A DNA stretch of 60,968 nt from Phycisphaeraceae bacterium (GTDB taxonomy: Bacteria > Planctomycetota > Phycisphaerae > Phycisphaerales > UBA1924), in contig JAHBXK010000020.1 in NCBI GenBank assembly GCA_019636535.1, positions 1 through 60,968 on the forward strand, given 5' to 3'. This document shows positions 34,926 to 43,283 of this stretch, piece by piece. The translations under genes were made by a program, and so were the position numbers. Within the stretch, counting starts at the first letter, position 1, and every line of letters begins with the position of its first letter. The notes under the pieces are model-generated. The model was not told the DNA's origin. It saw only the letters and a program-made list of their open reading frames with translations, and did not search any database.

Positions 34926-36158
34926 TCAGAGATTGCCGCGCTTGCCCTGTTCGATCTCCAGCGCCTCGAAGAGGGCCTTGAAGTTGCCCTTGCCGAAGGA
35001 CTGGCTGCCCCGCCGACAGATGATCTCGAAGAAGAGTGTCGGGCGGTCTTGCAGCGGCTTGGTGAACAACTGGAGCAGGTACCCCTCGTCGTCGGCGTCG
35101 ACCAGGATGCCCAGTTTCTTGATCGCCTCGTGATCCTCTCGAACCGGCTTGTGGCCGTGCGCCACAAGCATCTTGTCGACACGGTCCCAGACCAGGTCGT
35201 AGTACGTGTCGGGGAGGGTCAGGAAGTCCACGCCGCGGCTGCGCAACGCCGCGATCGAGTGCAGCTCGTCGTCGGTGCGGAGCGCAAGGTGCTGCACGCC
35301 GGGCGTGTTGTTGTGCCAGTCGAGGTATTCCTGAACCTGGCTCTTCTTCTTGCCCTCGGCGGGCTCGTTGATCGGCATCTTGATCAGGTTGTTGCCGCTG
35401 GCCATGACCTTGGACATCAGGGCCGAATAGTCGGTGGAGATGTCCTTGTCGTCGAAGTGCTTGAACATCGTGAAGCCGAGCACATCCTCGTAGAACTTCA
35501 CCCAGTGGTTCATCTTGCCCATCTCAACGTTGCCGACCAGATGGTCGACATACTTGAGGCCGCACGGGCCTTTCACGTTGTAGTCGTTGAGATTCTTGAA
35601 GAGGCGTGTCTGCATGAATCCCGGCATGAATGAACCTGAGCCGGTGCCGACCGCCTTCTTCACATCCGGCAACGCGTATCCACCGGTTGTCGGACGCTGC
35701 ACGAAGGTGTGAATGACCTCGCCGTAGGTCTTGATGGCCGCGGTCACGACGGTGCCGTGCTCGCCCTTGGCCTCGGTTGGCGCCTGAGCCGAAGTGCCGC
35801 CGTTGCGGATGGCTGCTTCATAGGCCTTGGCCGCATCGTGAACGGTGAACGCCACGTCCTTCACGCCGTCGCCGAACAGTTGAACGTGCCGCGAGGCCGG
35901 GTGGTCCTTGGTGAGTCCGGTGGTCAGGACGAAGCGGATGTTGCCTTGCGTCAGGTAGTAATGGGCCGCGTCGCGGCTGCCGGTGGTCTGATCGCACACC
36001 TGCTCGCACGTGAAGCCGAAGCAGTGGCAGTAGAAGTACGCCGCTTGCTTGGCGTTGCCGCAATAGAACCTCACGTGATCGACATCGATCAAGGCCAGCG
36101 GGTCGTTTGTTGAGGACTTGCCGACGGCGGCGGTGTGCTGCGTGGTTGCGGATGTCAT
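34926..36158 (-). CDS. hppD: 4-hydroxyphenylpyruvate dioxygenase
   Basis: 410 residues. It converts 4-hydroxyphenylpyruvate to homogentisate with Fe(II) and oxygen. Two vicinal-oxygen-chelate halves are visible. The iron ligands are His in LKYVDHLVGNVE, His in TPGVQHLALRTDD, and Glu in RPTLFFEIICRRG. FVQRP and KGPCGLKYVDHL are further family marks. ATG 36158 was chosen; upstream in-frame sequence overlaps the probable control region. A perfect 18-bp palindrome lies 43 bases upstream. The next enzyme of tyrosine breakdown, homogentisate 1,2-dioxygenase, is encoded at 43284-44723 on the other strand, so the pathway is split in this region. Confidence 0.96.
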   Translation of the reverse strand: MTSATTQHTAAVGKSSTNDPLALIDVDHVRFYCGNAKQAAYFYCHCFGFTCEQVCDQTTGSRDAAHYYLTQGNIRFVLTTGLTKDHPASRHVQLFGDGVKDVAFTVHDAAKAYEAAIRNGGTSAQAPTEAKGEHGTVVTAAIKTYGEVIHTFVQRPTTGGYALPDVKKAVGTGSGSFMPGFMQTRLFKNLNDYNVKGPCGLKYVDHLVGNVEMGKMNHWVKFYEDVLGFTMFKHFDDKDISTDYSALMSKVMASGNNLIKMPINEPAEGKKKSQVQEYLDWHNNTPGVQHLALRTDDELHSIAALRSRGVDFLTLPDTYYDLVWDRVDKMLVAHGHKPVREDHEAIKKLGILVDADDEGYLLQLFTKPLQDRPTLFFEIICRRGSQSFGKGNFKALFEALEIEQGKRGNL

Positions 36159-36200
36159 GGTCCTGGCTCCTGGCAAGGGCGGAACGAACGGGCGGTGTTT

Positions 36201-36218
36201 GCGGATAAGTTTATCCGC
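36201..36218. promoter_or_regulatory. Perfect palindrome upstream of hppD, candidate operator
   Basis: GCGGATAA, two bases, TTATCCGC form a perfect 18-bp palindrome 43-60 bases before the hppD start codon, the usual place for a repressor or activator site. It is AT-richer than its surroundings. No matching copy was found upstream of the homogentisate dioxygenase gene. The rest of the 421-base interval to 36580 holds only the direct repeat at 36349-36370 and no gene. Confidence 0.5.
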
Positions 36219-36348
36219 TGGTTGATCCCGAGCACTGTCGCGCCACAGTCCGTTTGGCCGAGACAATGGTAAGCCCGCTAGACATTGGCGTTGGAAGGGT
36301 TGAATTCCCGGCTCCGTGAGGAAGCGCGGCAGCCACTTGGTGAGCATT

Positions 36349-36370
36349 ATCCGATCAAAATCCGATCAAA
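36349..36370. repeat. Tandem 11-bp direct repeat
   Basis: ATCCGATCAAA occurs twice head to tail with no gap, about 210 bases upstream of the pseudokinase gene. The 11-bp period is one helical turn, as for direct-repeat binding sites of some response regulators. Function is not shown. Confidence 0.4.
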
Positions 36371-36579
36371 GTTCGTGGAGTCCTGCGGTACAGCCGTGAT
36401 TTGCGATCGACCTTCGGTGTTGCCGATACTCCGTACGACTCATCGACTACGCTTGCCGGCCATTTGCGTTATCATGTGGGCCCACCCGGAATCGGGCTGA
36501 ATCGGCGGCGTAGCGACGAGCATTCATTGCGCATGGACACTTGGGGAGTGTCCGCCCGATTGGCCACGGTCAGGAATCG

Positions 36580-37434
36580 ATGAACGACCCATTCGACTCT
36601 TCTCGGCAGATGCCTCCCGTTCAGCAGACGCCCGTTGACCAAGCGATCGAATCGCGATTGGGAGCGTATTTGTTGACCCGTCCGCTCGGGGCGAGTCGGC
36701 TGGGTGATCGCTTCCTCGCATTGCACGAAGCCACGCACAGTTCCCATGTGGCGCACCGACTCACTTCCTGCACTTCCAAAGTTGATCGCGCCAGGGTCGA
36801 AGCCGCCTTCCAGTCGCTGTCGGATCTGCGGCATCCACATCTGCTTCGTATCGAGGCGCTTGTGTGGGACAGCGCAACCCCGTGGCTGATCACGCCGTTC
36901 GCCGGCGACGCCGACGGCATGCGGACCCTTGGACGGCTTCTCAGACAAAAGGGCGGGCAGATGTCGCCCTTGGAGGCGGGTCTGGCCGTCTCGCAACTCC
37001 TCGCCGCGGTAGGACACGCGCACTCAAGCGCCCCCGGTGCTCCTGTTTTTCATGGGCCCCTGAGCCTCGATGAGGTGCTCGTCGACCGGCACGGCAAGAT
37101 CATCATCGAGAATTACGGGTTTGCCCGCCGGCTGAAGGGATTGTCGCGGGGCGATCTGGAATCGGGACGCGAAGAGGTCGTTCGAGTGGTCGAGATCGCC
37201 TACGAACTCGTCACCGGCCTGAGGGCGGAAGAGCCCATCATTCCTGCCATTCGGCTTGCGCCCCGACTGGATCGGGCGTGGAGCGCTTGGCTCGATCGTG
37301 GCCTCGATCCGTCGCGGGGTTTCCAGACCGCCGAGCAGGCACTCGCGACGATGCCCGGCATGGAGCGTCAGGGTCTGACCGTCGAGTTCCCGTCGGGCGC
37401 ACGCTTGAGCGGGCCCGCGCCTTTCCGTGTTTAG
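36580..37434 (+). CDS. Protein-kinase-like protein lacking catalytic residues (probable pseudokinase)
   Basis: 284 residues. The layout follows a bacterial Ser/Thr kinase domain: LLTRPLGASRLGDRFLALHE as a glycine-loop-like start, VAHRL where VAxK is expected, AAFQSLSDLRHPHLLRIEAL for helix C, FHGPLSLDEVLVDRHGKIII for the catalytic loop, and ENYGFARRL where DFG is expected. The lysine, HRD aspartate and DFG aspartate are all replaced, so it is probably inactive and acts as a scaffold or sensor. GLDPSRGFQTAEQALATM matches the end of a kinase domain. ATG 36580 follows AGGAATCG. There is no membrane span. It converges with the glycosyltransferase gene. Confidence 0.75.
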   Translation: MNDPFDSSRQMPPVQQTPVDQAIESRLGAYLLTRPLGASRLGDRFLALHEATHSSHVAHRLTSCTSKVDRARVEAAFQSLSDLRHPHLLRIEALVWDSATPWLITPFAGDADGMRTLGRLLRQKGGQMSPLEAGLAVSQLLAAVGHAHSSAPGAPVFHGPLSLDEVLVDRHGKIIIENYGFARRLKGLSRGDLESGREEVVRVVEIAYELVTGLRAEEPIIPAIRLAPRLDRAWSAWLDRGLDPSRGFQTAEQALATMPGMERQGLTVEFPSGARLSGPAPFRV

Positions 37435-37466
37435 CCCGGGAACAGAACGCGCGAAGGGCTGCCCGC

Positions 37467-38945
37467 TCATTTCAACCGTCGGTTCGTCGCTCGCGTGTAC
37501 GCGAAGCGGATGGCGGCCTCGAGTCCGTCCACCATGCTCGGGACGTTGTATTCCGTCAGCGCGGTGGTGAGCGCCGCGTTTGATGCTGAGCGAAGCCGCT
37601 CGGGATCGCTCAACAGCCAATCGAGTTGAGCGGCGAGGTCTTCGGCGTCGTCGGCCTTGAACGTTTTGCCGTTGACGCCCTCGCGAATCGCGGCAAACTC
37701 CGGCCCGTGTTGCGAAGGTTCATCGCTGGTGACAACAGGCAGGCCGTACCCGAATGCGTGGAGCACGCTCAACCCCAGGAAGGCGGGGAAGCACATCAGA
37801 TCGCTGCACAAGAACCATGGCGCAAGGTCGTGCTCTTCGTACAAGGCTCCAAGCAGTCGCACTCGCAGTCGCGGATCACCGGGTTTGACAGCGGCCTGCG
37901 TCGGGTCCAGCGGTTCGCCGTGGCGATCGAGTTGCACGATGCCCATCTCCCGGGCGAGGGCGCGAATAGCTCCCTCCTCGGGCCCACCGCCGATGATGAC
38001 CGCCTGAATCGATGGGTACCGATCCGCGAGCGTTTTCATCGCCCGCAGCATCAGATCGACGCGACGTTCGGGCAGCAAGCGCGAGACAAAGAGCATGACC
38101 GGGCCCTCGCGGAGCCTGTGGGCGGTTCTGAACTCCTCCAGTCTGCGATCATCGCTCACCCAGTCCCAGCGCGCCGATTGAACCGGCGCCTGATCGATGC
38201 TGTTGGGTGCGACGAAGATCCGATTCGAGGGGACGCCGTGGCTGAGAAGAAAGTCCCGGGTCCGCGCGTTGTAGAGCACCACGCAATCGGCCAGGCGACC
38301 GACGCGCATTCGTGCCCAGGTTCTCGCGGCGTTGTCCTGCTTCGAGAACCCGTGTCCCCAGAGCACCACGCCGATGCCTCGCGAGCGTGCGGTCAGCATC
38401 GCCGGGATCAGCGACAGATAGTGCAGGTCCCAAGGCAGAACGAGCACGTCGGGCTTCTCGCTGCCGCGGAGCAATGCCGACCGGAACTGTTGCGTCTGCC
38501 AGTAGAAACTCGGCCGACGCGAGACTGCGCGGACACGCCCGAACCGTGCGGCAAAGCCCTTGGGATCGACGTTCTGAAGCCCCGGCAATTCGCCGTAACT
38601 GACGGTGAGGTCGATCGAGGAGCGCTTGGCCAGTTCGGCGAAGACCGGCAGGCGGTACTTCGCGAGACTTGCCTGATGCAGCACGACCCGGATCGGTCGT
38701 CCATCGACGGTGGTGAGTTTGTGCCGCTCGGTGGTGGGCTCGCACGCGGATTTGGGCGTCTCCGCGGGGCGTGTGTACCGATCGAAACCGGACTGAACCG
38801 TTGAAGGCCCGGAAGCGGAGGGCGAGGACTGAACGGCGCGATCCCACGCGGCATCGGCTCGATCGGCCGGCGCGGCATCGTTCGCGGTGGAACGAGAGGG
38901 AGTGTGCGTCAGGGGTGTCGTGGCCGAGTCCATCGGTTCGGGCAT
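37467..38945 (-). CDS. Glycosyltransferase family 4-like protein
   Basis: 492 residues from ATG 38945. The first 90 residues are low-complexity. The GT-B fold then begins at RVVLHQASLAKYRLPVFAEL. Family marks are RSRGIGVVLWGHGFSKQ, IFVAPNSIDQAP, VMLFVSRLLPERRVDLMLRA, AVIIGGGPEEGAIRAL, and the donor-binding EX7E region VVTSDEPSQHGPEFAAIREG. It should transfer a sugar from a nucleotide donor to a surface polysaccharide or glycolipid. No other polysaccharide gene is adjacent, so substrate and product are unknown. A TTG-started frame reaches back to 38969. Confidence 0.9.
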   Translation of the reverse strand: MPEPMDSATTPLTHTPSRSTANDAAPADRADAAWDRAVQSSPSASGPSTVQSGFDRYTRPAETPKSACEPTTERHKLTTVDGRPIRVVLHQASLAKYRLPVFAELAKRSSIDLTVSYGELPGLQNVDPKGFAARFGRVRAVSRRPSFYWQTQQFRSALLRGSEKPDVLVLPWDLHYLSLIPAMLTARSRGIGVVLWGHGFSKQDNAARTWARMRVGRLADCVVLYNARTRDFLLSHGVPSNRIFVAPNSIDQAPVQSARWDWVSDDRRLEEFRTAHRLREGPVMLFVSRLLPERRVDLMLRAMKTLADRYPSIQAVIIGGGPEEGAIRALAREMGIVQLDRHGEPLDPTQAAVKPGDPRLRVRLLGALYEEHDLAPWFLCSDLMCFPAFLGLSVLHAFGYGLPVVTSDEPSQHGPEFAAIREGVNGKTFKADDAEDLAAQLDWLLSDPERLRSASNAALTTALTEYNVPSMVDGLEAAIRFAYTRATNRRLK

Positions 38946-39317
38946 CCCGTCGGTGCGGGGAGCGGTCAATCGACGAGTGCGGGGAAGATGATCGGGACGT
39001 GGTCGGTTCGTGCAGGCGGATCAGCACACAGCTTACGAGGGACATCCGACCGGCGGACGTGTGATCGGTTCGGAGGCCGTTACATTCGGGTGATGGTCGG
39101 ATACTGGAGCCCCTTGCTTGAGCCCATCTACGGCAAGGGTGACTTCTATTTCATCGGCAGGAAATGCCGCTCTGCGCGAGTGAACCGCGGTTCTTCACCC
39201 GCGGTATCAACTTCGGTCGATTGCAATGCGGCGTTGCTCGGATGGAAGCGGCATCGGGAGGGAAGAGGGGGGAGGGCACGCGAACTACGCTCCGTCATGC
39301 AGCACAGTGAGAACCCC
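38946..39317. other. Intergenic region with a short hairpin
   Basis: 372 bases between divergent genes. ACCGCGG, eight bases, CCGCGGT (39184-39205) form a perfect 7-bp inverted repeat. No tRNA, promoter consensus or small gene was recognised. Confidence 0.4.
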
Positions 39318-40646
39318 ATGTCACCGACCCGATTCCTTCGACGCTCGATCCCGGCGTTCCTGTGTGTGTTGATCGCGGTGCACTCGACCTGGGCACAAGG
39401 CCGGTCCGCTCCAACCGGAGTCGTCACGACCCCTTCGCCGGTGGCGACGATGAACCCGGCTGCGAAGGAGGTTGTCGATCGGGCCATCGCGGCCTACGGG
39501 GCGCTGTCCACGTACTCCGACACGATGGTCCACCGCTTCGACTTCCGGGCCAACATCGGTGGCAGGGCCGAAGACCACTCGGTCACGCAGACGCCCAGGT
39601 TTCGTTACGCCAAGCCCGACAGGTTCTGCGTGACCGGCGTGCCGCTGGAGATGACGACCGACGGTCAGAGGTTATGGTTTCATGCCCCCGACTTGAACGA
39701 GTACATCGAGCGTCCGGTCCAGCCGGGCCAGCGCCTTACCGACTCCGCGGGCGAGTTCGCCGACATGCTCGGCTCGCACCCCGTGATGGAGTTGCTCGCC
39801 GGCCGGGCGGACACGGCCACCGGCTTTCCGGGTTTCGACCAATTGGTCGGGGTGAACGACTCGGTGCTCAACGGCCGGGCCGTCCGAATCGTGCAGGGCC
39901 GGCGACTGGACAACGAGACGGGTTCGACAATCCACTCCCGTGCTTGGTTCGACGCCCAGACTCAACTTCTGGCGAGGATGGAGCTGGACCTGCGCGACGC
40001 GTATCTTCGTGCGTACGAGGGCGCCCCGCCCAATCAGGCGCTGACGCTCGACACGGCGCTGATCACGATCGATTTCACCGACGTGCGGGTCAACGACGCC
40101 ATCCCGACCGAGTCGTTCGTCCTCAAGCCTAGCAGCGTCGATCGGAAGGTCGACCATTTCTCGCCACCGATCGAGGACATCCAGAATCCCAATCAACTCG
40201 TCGGGCGCCCGGCGCCGGACTTCACGGGCCAACTTCTGGGCGGCGGCGAGATCAAACTCGCCGATCTGCGGGGCAAGGTGGTCGTGCTCGACTTCTGGGC
40301 CACCTGGTGCGCTCCGTGCATCCGCATGCTTCCCGCGGTGAACCGGCTCACCGAGCGGTATAAGGACAAGCCGGTCGTGATCCTGGGTGTGAACCTGAAC
40401 GTCGCCGATCAATCCGGCAACGTGGCTCGATTCGTCACCGAGCGGAAGGTCGACGCCATGCGACACGTGCTCGACCCGGGCGGGGTGATCGGCCGGAACT
40501 ACGCGGCGCACGCCATTCCCCTCACGGTCATGATCGACCGCGACGGCATCATCCGCTACGTGCACACGGGTTTCGAGGGCAATGTCGACCAGCACTACGG
40601 CGACAAGATCGACCGGCTCATCAAGGGCGAGCCGATTACGCCCTGA
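39318..40646 (+). CDS. Secreted LolA-like (DUF2092) plus TlpA-type thioredoxin fusion
   Basis: 442 residues from ATG 39318 (ATG 39297 is also possible). A signal peptide (IPAFLCVLIAVHSTWAQ) is followed by a LolA/LolB-fold domain (about 45-270: AIAAYGALSTYSDTMVHRFD, TTDGQRLWFHAPDLNEYIE). The C-terminal TlpA/ResA thioredoxin domain (about 300-440) has the active site WATWCAPCIRM and the cis-Pro region AIPLTVMIDRDG. Such fusions are frequent in planctomycetes. The thioredoxin part probably acts on disulfides in the periplasm, while the N-terminal part may bind a lipid or protein cargo. It stands alone. Confidence 0.88.
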   Translation: MSPTRFLRRSIPAFLCVLIAVHSTWAQGRSAPTGVVTTPSPVATMNPAAKEVVDRAIAAYGALSTYSDTMVHRFDFRANIGGRAEDHSVTQTPRFRYAKPDRFCVTGVPLEMTTDGQRLWFHAPDLNEYIERPVQPGQRLTDSAGEFADMLGSHPVMELLAGRADTATGFPGFDQLVGVNDSVLNGRAVRIVQGRRLDNETGSTIHSRAWFDAQTQLLARMELDLRDAYLRAYEGAPPNQALTLDTALITIDFTDVRVNDAIPTESFVLKPSSVDRKVDHFSPPIEDIQNPNQLVGRPAPDFTGQLLGGGEIKLADLRGKVVVLDFWATWCAPCIRMLPAVNRLTERYKDKPVVILGVNLNVADQSGNVARFVTERKVDAMRHVLDPGGVIGRNYAAHAIPLTVMIDRDGIIRYVHTGFEGNVDQHYGDKIDRLIKGEPITP

Positions 40647-40857
40647 GCGCCGCCTGCGAGAGCATCATCCGAAGCGAGGATCGGTTGCTTCCCGGCGATG
40701 TGTCGGTCCGCACATCCATAAGTCCGCCCGGCTGCGTCCAACTGAAGCGCCGATACCGTTCGAGCCGTACAACACGGTGCGCCCCTGCGGAAGACGATGC
40801 ACGGCTTGCACGATCGCTCGCCGGTGCGCAACTCAACCGGACACACGGAGACCACGC

Positions 40858-41298
40858 ATGTTCCCTTTGATCTTCCGACGGACGCGTCTTGTCACTGGTT
40901 CAGTGGCGCTGTTTGCATTGGTGGCGATCGCTGTCGGATTGGGCGCCCGGCCTTCGGCCGAATCCTCCGCCCAGCCCCGGACCGACGACGGGCCGTGGCG
41001 GCGGATGGCTCTGCCCCCGGGTGAGTACGCCTCGCTGGTCTTCGGCAACGGCGGGAACAACTCCAGCGTGATCGTCGACTTTCAGACACCCGCGGGCACG
41101 TTCCCGCTGGTGATCGGTCCGAGCCAGACGGTGCAGATCGAGTTCCGCCCCGCGCTGCAGGTCGGCCGATCGGACACCTACGTGCTCGACGCCACACCCG
41201 GCCGGTTCACGCTCAAGTCCGAGGTCATCCGCAGCGGGTTCGTGTCGGTCTTCGGCACCGGGCCCGGCGGGGTCATCCCGCTGACCCCCATCCGCTGA
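40858..41298 (+). CDS. Small secreted or membrane-anchored beta-rich protein, first of a tandem pair
   Basis: 146 residues. Span or signal TGSVALFALVAIAVGLGA is followed by a short beta-rich domain: LPPGEYASLVFG, SVIVDFQTPAGTFPLVIG, QTVQIEFRPALQVG. GGAG lies 9 bases before ATG 40858. The next gene has the same layout and shares a weak pattern (P-x-G-x-Y, then a beta strand ending with a PGE/PSQ turn), so I read them as diverged tandem paralogues. Family unknown. Confidence 0.65.
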   Translation: MFPLIFRRTRLVTGSVALFALVAIAVGLGARPSAESSAQPRTDDGPWRRMALPPGEYASLVFGNGGNNSSVIVDFQTPAGTFPLVIGPSQTVQIEFRPALQVGRSDTYVLDATPGRFTLKSEVIRSGFVSVFGTGPGGVIPLTPIR

Positions 41299-41364
41299 CC
41301 CGTCCCGGTATCCTCACACCGTTCGCCTACTTCCCGCCCACGCACCCCGCACCGGAGCCGCACC

Positions 41365-41931
41365 GTGACCAACGCAAGCACACAGGATCAGATCTCGCCG
41401 CCGCGCAGAGCCCACCGCGGCCGCGTTGTCGTGATCTCCACGTTCGTGGCCGTCGCAGCCCTCGCGACGGCGACGCTCGCCCTGCGACCGGCGGGCGCTG
41501 CCGAGTCGTCCGAGTTTGTCCAGGCGACCGACAACGCCCGATCCATGCAGCGCACGCGCGCAGCGATCCCCCAGGGGATGTACCGGGCGCTCATCGTCTC
41601 CCCCGCCCCCCTGGCGCCGGACGCCGGACCCAACTCCTCGCCCTTCATCCTGCGCATGCGGGACGCCAACGGGACGGTGGAGGACTTCGCCTTCCACGTG
41701 CAACCCGGCGAGACGCTCACCATGCCCTTTTCCACCGGGCTCACGCTCGCCACCGATGCGCTGCTGGTCGGGCCGCCCAACGTCCCGTTCGCGGCGTGGG
41801 GGCAGACCGACAACGGCCTGATCCGCGCGGAAGACGTGTCTCGCGACCCGCTCGGCGATCGCGCAGCCCGTGACCGGGAGCGCGACTTCGAGTCGTTCCT
41901 GAGGGAGCGCGGCCGGGCCAGGGTCCGCTGA
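41365..41931 (+). CDS. Small secreted or membrane-anchored beta-rich protein, second of a tandem pair
   Basis: 188 residues from GTG 41365. Basic start RRAHRGR, hydrophobic VVISTFVAVAALATATLAL, then IPQGMYRALIVSP, FILRMRDANGTVEDFAFHVQ, and PGETLTMPFSTGLTLATDALL, parallel to the first gene. The tail (GDRAARDRERDFESFLRERG) is charged and helical. Family unknown. It lies 66 bases downstream of its partner on the same strand and upstream of gmhA, so an operon is plausible. Confidence 0.65.
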   Translation: MTNASTQDQISPPRRAHRGRVVVISTFVAVAALATATLALRPAGAAESSEFVQATDNARSMQRTRAAIPQGMYRALIVSPAPLAPDAGPNSSPFILRMRDANGTVEDFAFHVQPGETLTMPFSTGLTLATDALLVGPPNVPFAAWGQTDNGLIRAEDVSRDPLGDRAARDRERDFESFLRERGRARVR

Positions 41932-42010
41932 TCCTCTCCCCCCGTTATCTCCCTCCCGCCCACCGATCCCACCGTTCCCACAGATCACCCCACCCCGGTA
42001 CACTATCGAC

Positions 42011-42637
42011 ATGCCCACCTCACCTGGCAAGGCCGCCGGGATCGCGCAAGAGGCCGTCGACCTGGCCCGCCGCACGCTCAGCGCCTTCATGGCGGAACAC
42101 GCGAACCTCGACCGCATCGAGACGGTGGGGGGTATGCTCGCCGAGCGTTTCGAGGCGGGGAACAAGGCGCTTATCTGCGGCAACGGCGGCTCGGTCTGCG
42201 ACGCGATGCACTTCGCCGAGGAACTCACGGGGCGCTTCCGCAACGACCGACGGCCGCTCCCCGCGATCGCCTGCACCGACGCCGGGCACATCACCTGCGT
42301 CGCCAACGACTACGGCTTCGAGGACGTCTTTGCCCGATGGGTTGAGGCGCTGGGCAACAAGGGAGACGTGCTCATCGCGCTGAGCACCTCAGGCGACTCT
42401 CGCAACGTGCTGTGCGCGGTGGCCGAGGCCCGTGCAAAGGGCATGACGACCGTGGCGCTTCTGGGGAAGTACGGTGGGCTGCTCCGCGGCCAGGCCGACC
42501 ACGAGTGGATCATCCGTCCCCCCGAGGGTGTCAGCGAGTTCCACTCCGACCGCATCCAAGAAGTCCACATGCTCGTGCTGCACACGATCATCGAGGTGGT
42601 GGAGCGTCGGCTCTTCCCCGAGAATTACGCTTCTTGA
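42011..42637 (+). CDS. gmhA: Phosphoheptose isomerase
   Basis: 208 residues with a SIS fold. GmhA marks are LICGNGGSVCDAMHFAEELT, TGRFRNDRRPLPAIAC, VLIALSTSGDSRNVL and the C-terminal SDRIQEVHMLVLHTIIEVVE. It isomerises sedoheptulose 7-phosphate to heptose 7-phosphate, the first step toward ADP-heptose for lipopolysaccharide core. Zinc ligands of the family are in MHFAEE and in QEVHM. With lpxB in this window it indicates lipopolysaccharide-type outer-membrane synthesis. It follows the paired small secreted genes by 79 bases. Confidence 0.93.
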   Translation: MPTSPGKAAGIAQEAVDLARRTLSAFMAEHANLDRIETVGGMLAERFEAGNKALICGNGGSVCDAMHFAEELTGRFRNDRRPLPAIACTDAGHITCVANDYGFEDVFARWVEALGNKGDVLIALSTSGDSRNVLCAVAEARAKGMTTVALLGKYGGLLRGQADHEWIIRPPEGVSEFHSDRIQEVHMLVLHTIIEVVERRLFPENYAS

Positions 42638-42664
42638 GTCCGCCGACCTGCCCCCCGGCCGTGC

Positions 42665-43126
42665 TCATGCTTGGCCTGGCGATTCGGCGGCCTTCGCCAG
42701 GCAGTCCAGGTCGCCCCGCATCCCCTTGGCCATAGCCCCCTTGGTCAGCGCGGCCATCACCCGGCCCCCGAACGTCCGGGGCGTCGCAACGCAGCGCAGC
42801 GTCGCATCGGTCCCCCGACCGTCCGCGCTGGTCGTGAATTCGAACTTCGACGCGTAGTGCGTGTTCATCACCTCGGCGTCGACGGTGAACGACCGGCCGG
42901 GGTCGCAGGCGCTCACCCATAACTCGACGGTCATCTCCTTGCCCATCGACTTGCGCGTCTCGCGCCAGCGCGTCCCCACACCGAAGCGGCCGTTCGGCCC
43001 GGGCGAGACCACCTCCACCCGCGTGATCGCGGGGATGATCTCGTGGAGCGCGGCGAGGTCCGTCGCGAGTTGGTACACCCGCGCGGGCGGGGACTGGATC
43101 GTTCGAGTCAGCGTGAACTCGGCCAT
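42665..43126 (-). CDS. SRPBCC-family (polyketide-cyclase/START-like) protein
   Basis: 153 residues from ATG 43126. It has the SRPBCC pattern, beginning MAEFTLTRTIQSPPARVYQL with VGTRWRETRKSMG and KFEFTTSADGRGTDATLRCV. Such proteins form a hydrophobic cavity that binds lipids or small aromatic ligands. Size 150 fits a single domain. No catalytic residue can be named. It lies between convergent gmhA and divergent homogentisate dioxygenase. Confidence 0.8.
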   Translation of the reverse strand: MAEFTLTRTIQSPPARVYQLATDLAALHEIIPAITRVEVVSPGPNGRFGVGTRWRETRKSMGKEMTVELWVSACDPGRSFTVDAEVMNTHYASKFEFTTSADGRGTDATLRCVATPRTFGGRVMAALTKGAMAKGMRGDLDCLAKAAESPGQA

Positions 43127-43283
43127 GCCCTTGAGTCTACCGACGCGTCGGGTCCGTGCCAATCCGATCCCGACCTCCGCTGGGCCGTCGCGTACCATTC
43201 CGTCGTGACTTCCGCGTGCAGTCGCAGCGATATTCTCCGCGCGGCAGACTGCCACCGACCCCCGACCAGCAAGGAGCCTCTCC

